DNA of 64,000 bases. Source: Sphingomicrobium sp. XHP0239. Its GTDB lineage: Bacteria > Pseudomonadota > Alphaproteobacteria > Sphingomonadales > Sphingomonadaceae. Both the position numbers and the translations under genes were made by a program. Shown piece by piece: positions 63,800 through 64,000 of this stretch (the first letter of the stretch is position 1; each line of letters begins with the position of its first letter). The notes under the pieces were generated by a model, which was not told the DNA's origin, did no database searches, and was given only the letters and a program-made list of their open reading frames with translations. The stretch is taken from positions 1,178,001 to 1,242,000 of the forward strand of contig NZ_CP154608.1 in the NCBI RefSeq assembly GCF_039555325.1, in the 5' to 3' direction.

Positions 63800-64000
63800 A
63801 TGACAAAAGGTATCGAAGGCAAGGTCGTTCTCATTACCGGCGGCAGCAGCGGCATCGGCGCGGAAACAGCGCGTCTTCTCGCGGAACGCGGCGCGAAGGT
63901 GGCCATCGCCGCGCGGCGCAAGGACAGGCTCGACGAGGTCGTCGCGGATATCGGCGCAAATGGCGGCACGGCACGTAGCTATGCGCTGGACGTGACCGAC
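63800..64000 (+). CDS. Short-chain dehydrogenase/reductase, N-terminal part
   Basis: The frame begins at ATG 63800 with GAAGGA before it and stays open to the right edge (67 residues seen). MTKGIEGKVVLITGGSSGIGAETARLLAERGAKVAIAARR contains the SDR cofactor motif TGGSSGIG. It continues the group downstream of the LysR regulator; the catalytic part is outside the window. Confidence 0.88.
   Translation, partial: MTKGIEGKVVLITGGSSGIGAETARLLAERGAKVAIAARRKDRLDEVVADIGANGGTARSYALDVTD

Overview
The window looks like part of a GC-rich alphaproteobacterial chromosome, most likely from the Sphingomonadales. The assignment rests on gene content: a LOV histidine kinase of the HisKA_2 type, ribosomal protein S9 with a long acidic N-terminal extension, a SRPBCC/alcohol dehydrogenase/SDR stress operon and dense overlapping housekeeping operons. 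No rRNA, CRISPR array or insertion sequence was seen. One tRNA is present.

Positions 1 to about 14,890 form a genomic island next to the 3' end of tRNA-Gln(TTG). Beside the tRNA is a tyrosine integrase gene whose reading frame is broken by an in-frame amber codon. Further in are two defence-type modules. The first (1-7006) is a leftward operon of a TM0106-like nuclease-helicase and a McrB-type AAA+ ATPase that runs off the left edge, with a divergent WYL regulator and palindromes in the shared promoter. The second (7363-12377) is more AT-rich: a rightward SPPY-type DNA methyltransferase meets, tail to tail with no gap, a leftward three-gene operon. That operon encodes a coiled-coil ABC ATPase with a CxxC/CxxC hook, a small middle protein and a PD-(D/E)XK nuclease-like protein. 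The layout matches ABC three-component conflict systems paired with a methyltransferase. The same 10-base motif (TGGTGTGCAC) lies upstream of both transcription units. This is the best candidate for a poorly described system here.

Positions 15,010-28,455 are core genome: a GGDEF-EAL protein, ilvE, then a tightly overlapping leftward operon dxs-dgkA-EEP hydrolase-tlyA-tspO-ubiK-like-ybjN-proC, a Zur-like regulator with a MerC-domain protein, ctaA-cutA, and rplM-rpsI with a promoter and a terminator.

Positions 28,553-49,892 carry small hypotheticals coupled to a GntA-like heme enzyme and a DUF1989 protein; a serine hydrolase gene split by an in-frame TGA; nucleotide and nucleoside salvage genes (amn, cdd, a CNT transporter, a LOG-family protein and a PfkB kinase); a LOV kinase; a diguanylate cyclase; a queuosine-precursor transporter; acs; a TauE/moaE/cytochrome b/molybdoenzyme cluster; and three coupled envelope-stress genes (DUF3618/holin-like) ending in a strong terminator.

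Positions 49,959-64,000 hold the SDR-ADH-SRPBCC stress operon with a possible EcfG-type promoter, a very large hybrid histidine kinase, a TerC protein with a secreted SnoaL-like partner, and a LysR-divergent cluster (DJ-1/PfpI, glyoxalase-like VOC, old yellow enzyme, MRJP-like lipoprotein, SDR) that looks like detoxification of reactive carbonyl or electrophilic compounds.
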